Source of the DNA: CAZPZR01 sp964591105
GTDB taxonomy: Bacteria > Bacillota > Clostridia > Lachnospirales > Lachnospiraceae
Assembly (NCBI GenBank): GCA_964591105.1
Contig: CAZPZR010000004.1
Span: 1-60,284 of the forward strand
Reading direction: 5' to 3'
Length of the DNA: 60,284 bases
Under the pieces are notes generated by a model. It was not told where the DNA came from. It was given only the letters and a program-made list of their open reading frames with translations, and ran no database searches. Position numbers and translations under genes: made by a program. Below are positions 59,292 to 60,284 of the stretch, in pieces. How positions within the stretch are numbered: position 1 is the stretch's first letter; every line of letters begins with the position of its first letter.

Positions 59292-59963
59292 TTAAAGTGT
59301 GATTCCTTTGAATAAGTCACCGAGACTTGTTCCGATATTTTCTGCTTTTGGAATTTCTACCTTTTCTTCCACTTCTTCTACAACCTCTTCCAGAGCTTTC
59401 ATGCTGAGGCTGATTTTTCCATCTTTCACGCCGATGATCTTAACAGTAACTTCGTCACCAACATTTAAGACATCTTTAGGAGATTTGATACGTTTCTGGC
59501 TGATCTGAGATACATGAACAAGTCCAGATAATCCGTCTTCTAATGCAACAAATGCTCCATAGGCCTGGAGAGATTCTACTTTACCAGATACGACACTGCC
59601 AACCTTTACGTTGTTCAGGCGTTCTTCTCTTGCCTGTCTTTCTTTTTCTTTTAAGATTTCACGAGCAGAAAGAACAAGGCGGTTTTCTGCCTGATTCACA
59701 TCGATGACACGAACTTCAACATCCTGTAAGAGATAATCTTCTAAGTTTTCGATGTAAGATAAAGACAATCTGGAAGCTGGAATGAATCCGCGAAGTCCTT
59801 CTACCATTACGATTGCTCCACCATTGACGATTCCTTCAATTTTTAAAGAAAGGTTGGTTCCTTTCTCCATGTAAGAGGTAACAAGGTTCCATGGATTCGC
59901 ATCGTCGAAGTGTTCTTCAAGGTCAGCCATAGTTACTGGTTCTTTTACTAATTCTTCACTCAT
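59292..59963 (-). CDS. S1 RNA-binding domain protein (ribosomal protein S1-like)
   Basis: 223 residues from the minus-strand ATG at 59963 (MSEELVKEPVTMADLEEHF). The longer frame to 60041 runs through the promoter. Two S1 RNA-binding domains are visible: about 33-100 (TNLSLKIEGIVNGGAIVMVEGLRGFIPASRLS), and about 117-190 (VGSVVSGKVESLQAYGAFVALEDGLSGLVHVSQIS). A glutamate-rich tail (EEVEEKVEIPKAE) follows. Full S1 has four to six such domains, so this is a short S1-like protein of the kind found in Firmicutes. It may help initiation or mRNA binding. AGGAAAGGG precedes the start. Confidence 0.88.
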   Translation of the reverse strand: MSEELVKEPVTMADLEEHFDDANPWNLVTSYMEKGTNLSLKIEGIVNGGAIVMVEGLRGFIPASRLSLSYIENLEDYLLQDVEVRVIDVNQAENRLVLSAREILKEKERQAREERLNNVKVGSVVSGKVESLQAYGAFVALEDGLSGLVHVSQISQKRIKSPKDVLNVGDEVTVKIIGVKDGKISLSMKALEEVVEEVEEKVEIPKAENIGTSLGDLFKGITL

Positions 59964-59999
59964 AATAGTTTTCCCTTTCCTAATAAAATGTTTAGTAAC

Positions 60000-60029
60000 A
60001 GTATAACACACTATTTTAGGAATGTTCAA
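60000..60029 (-). promoter_or_regulatory. Sigma-A promoter of the S1-domain gene (minus strand)
   Basis: On the minus strand TTGAAC (60029-60024), 18-bp spacer, TATACT (60005-60000), 36 bp before the ATG. Confidence 0.75.
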
Positions 60030-60125
60030 AGAAAAGTGCAAGAGAGAGGGAAAATGTGGTTGACGAAACGTAGAAAAAATGGCAAGCTAGGTTATAGAAA
60101 GTATATATTTTGAGGATGTGAATAG

Positions 60126-60284
60126 ATGTCAGGAAAAAAAGAGAAGATATATGTAGTTGGACATAAGAATCCAGATACAGATTCCATTTGTTCCGCAATT
60201 GCATATGCAGAATTAAAAAGAAAAATTACGGGGAAGGAGTACGTGGCAAAGCGTGCAGGTCAGCTCAATGAAGAGACCCATTAC
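60126..60284 (+). CDS. DHH-family manganese-dependent inorganic pyrophosphatase (5' part)
   Basis: The first 53 codons of a gene that runs off the window. The N-terminus IYVVGHKNPDTDSICSAIAYAELK has the first DHH-family metal motif (GHKNPDTDS), as in PpaC, which splits pyrophosphate into phosphate. The next segment (GKEYVAKRAGQLNEET) also fits this family. Forms with a CBS-DRTGG insert exist in clostridia, but the missing part would be needed to tell. GAGG lies about 10 bases before the ATG at 60126. Confidence 0.85.
   Translation, partial: MSGKKEKIYVVGHKNPDTDSICSAIAYAELKRKITGKEYVAKRAGQLNEETHY

Noticed and set aside
1..60284. CRISPR array, transposase or defence island
   Set aside because: No regularly spaced repeat set, no IS transposase frame, and no recognisable defence genes were found in this window.

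Overview
The window looks like a chromosome segment of an anaerobic, endospore-forming Firmicute, most likely a gut Lachnospiraceae (Dorea, Mediterraneibacter or Coprococcus type). The reasons are its moderate-to-low GC (not computed), strong AAGGAGG-type ribosome sites, spore genes (cotJA/cotJB, spoVD, spoIIGA, sigE, sigG, spoVT), an anaerobic HemZ-type radical-SAM enzyme, a clostridial TIGR04086 membrane protein beside secDF, and a THF riboswitch on a folate ECF transporter. The genus is inference. Nearly all genes are on the + strand, in compact operons broken by clear hairpin terminators and sigma-A promoters.

Layout. 1-1.0 kb: a phage-type amidase (endolysin), possibly the edge of a prophage or its remnant. 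1.0-1.5 kb: cotJA-cotJB on the - strand, without an adjacent cotJC. 1.6-14.7 kb: a division and cell-wall cluster, SEDS protein - small membrane protein - mraZ - rsmH - ftsL-like - class B PBP - spoVD-like PBP - mraY - murD - second SEDS protein - divIB - ftsZ. ftsA, murG and the other mur genes are absent from it. 14.7-18.9 kb: spoIIGA-sigE, a beta-CASP metallo-nuclease, then sigG. A Spo0A-type promoter precedes spoIIGA and a sigma-F-type promoter precedes sigG, so the sporulation sigma cascade follows the septum genes. 19-20.5 kb: a HAD phosphatase, a small acidic protein and the tail of a broken ABC-transporter ATPase gene.

20.5-31 kb: housekeeping genes: a membrane-anchored FMN-bind-like protein, pth, mfd, a PrsA-like foldase lipoprotein, an aldo/keto reductase with ferredoxin clusters, yqeY, a flavodoxin-like reductase, an unrecognised phosphoribosyltransferase-like protein and an M20 dipeptidase. 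31-45 kb: a tiny acidic protein with one EF-hand loop, spoVT, TIGR04086, a fused secDF, recJ, apt, relA/spoT, an MBL hydrolase, hemZ, hisS, aspS and a tRNA-Gly(GCC). 45-50.3 kb: a MATE exporter, then a THF-riboswitch operon, folT-marR-thyA-folA, followed by a glycosyltransferase. 50.3-53.8 kb: branched-chain amino acid genes ilvB-ilvN and ilvE. 53.9-60.3 kb: asparaginase (-), a methyltransferase gene broken by an in-frame TGA, hslO, nadE, a C_GCAxxG_C_C protein, a two-S1-domain RNA-binding protein (-) and the start of a DHH-family pyrophosphatase.

The points most worth a second look are a KTG-to-KTA change in the SpoVD-like active site, a hairpin that appears to bury the spoVD ribosome site, a helically phased MraZ operator, a Spo0A-type promoter with 21-bp spacing, the nonsense-broken methyltransferase, a four-cysteine insertion in acetolactate synthase, a MarR gene inside the THF operon, and an unassigned phosphoribosyltransferase-like gene. 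I saw no clearly new multi-gene defence or mobile system.
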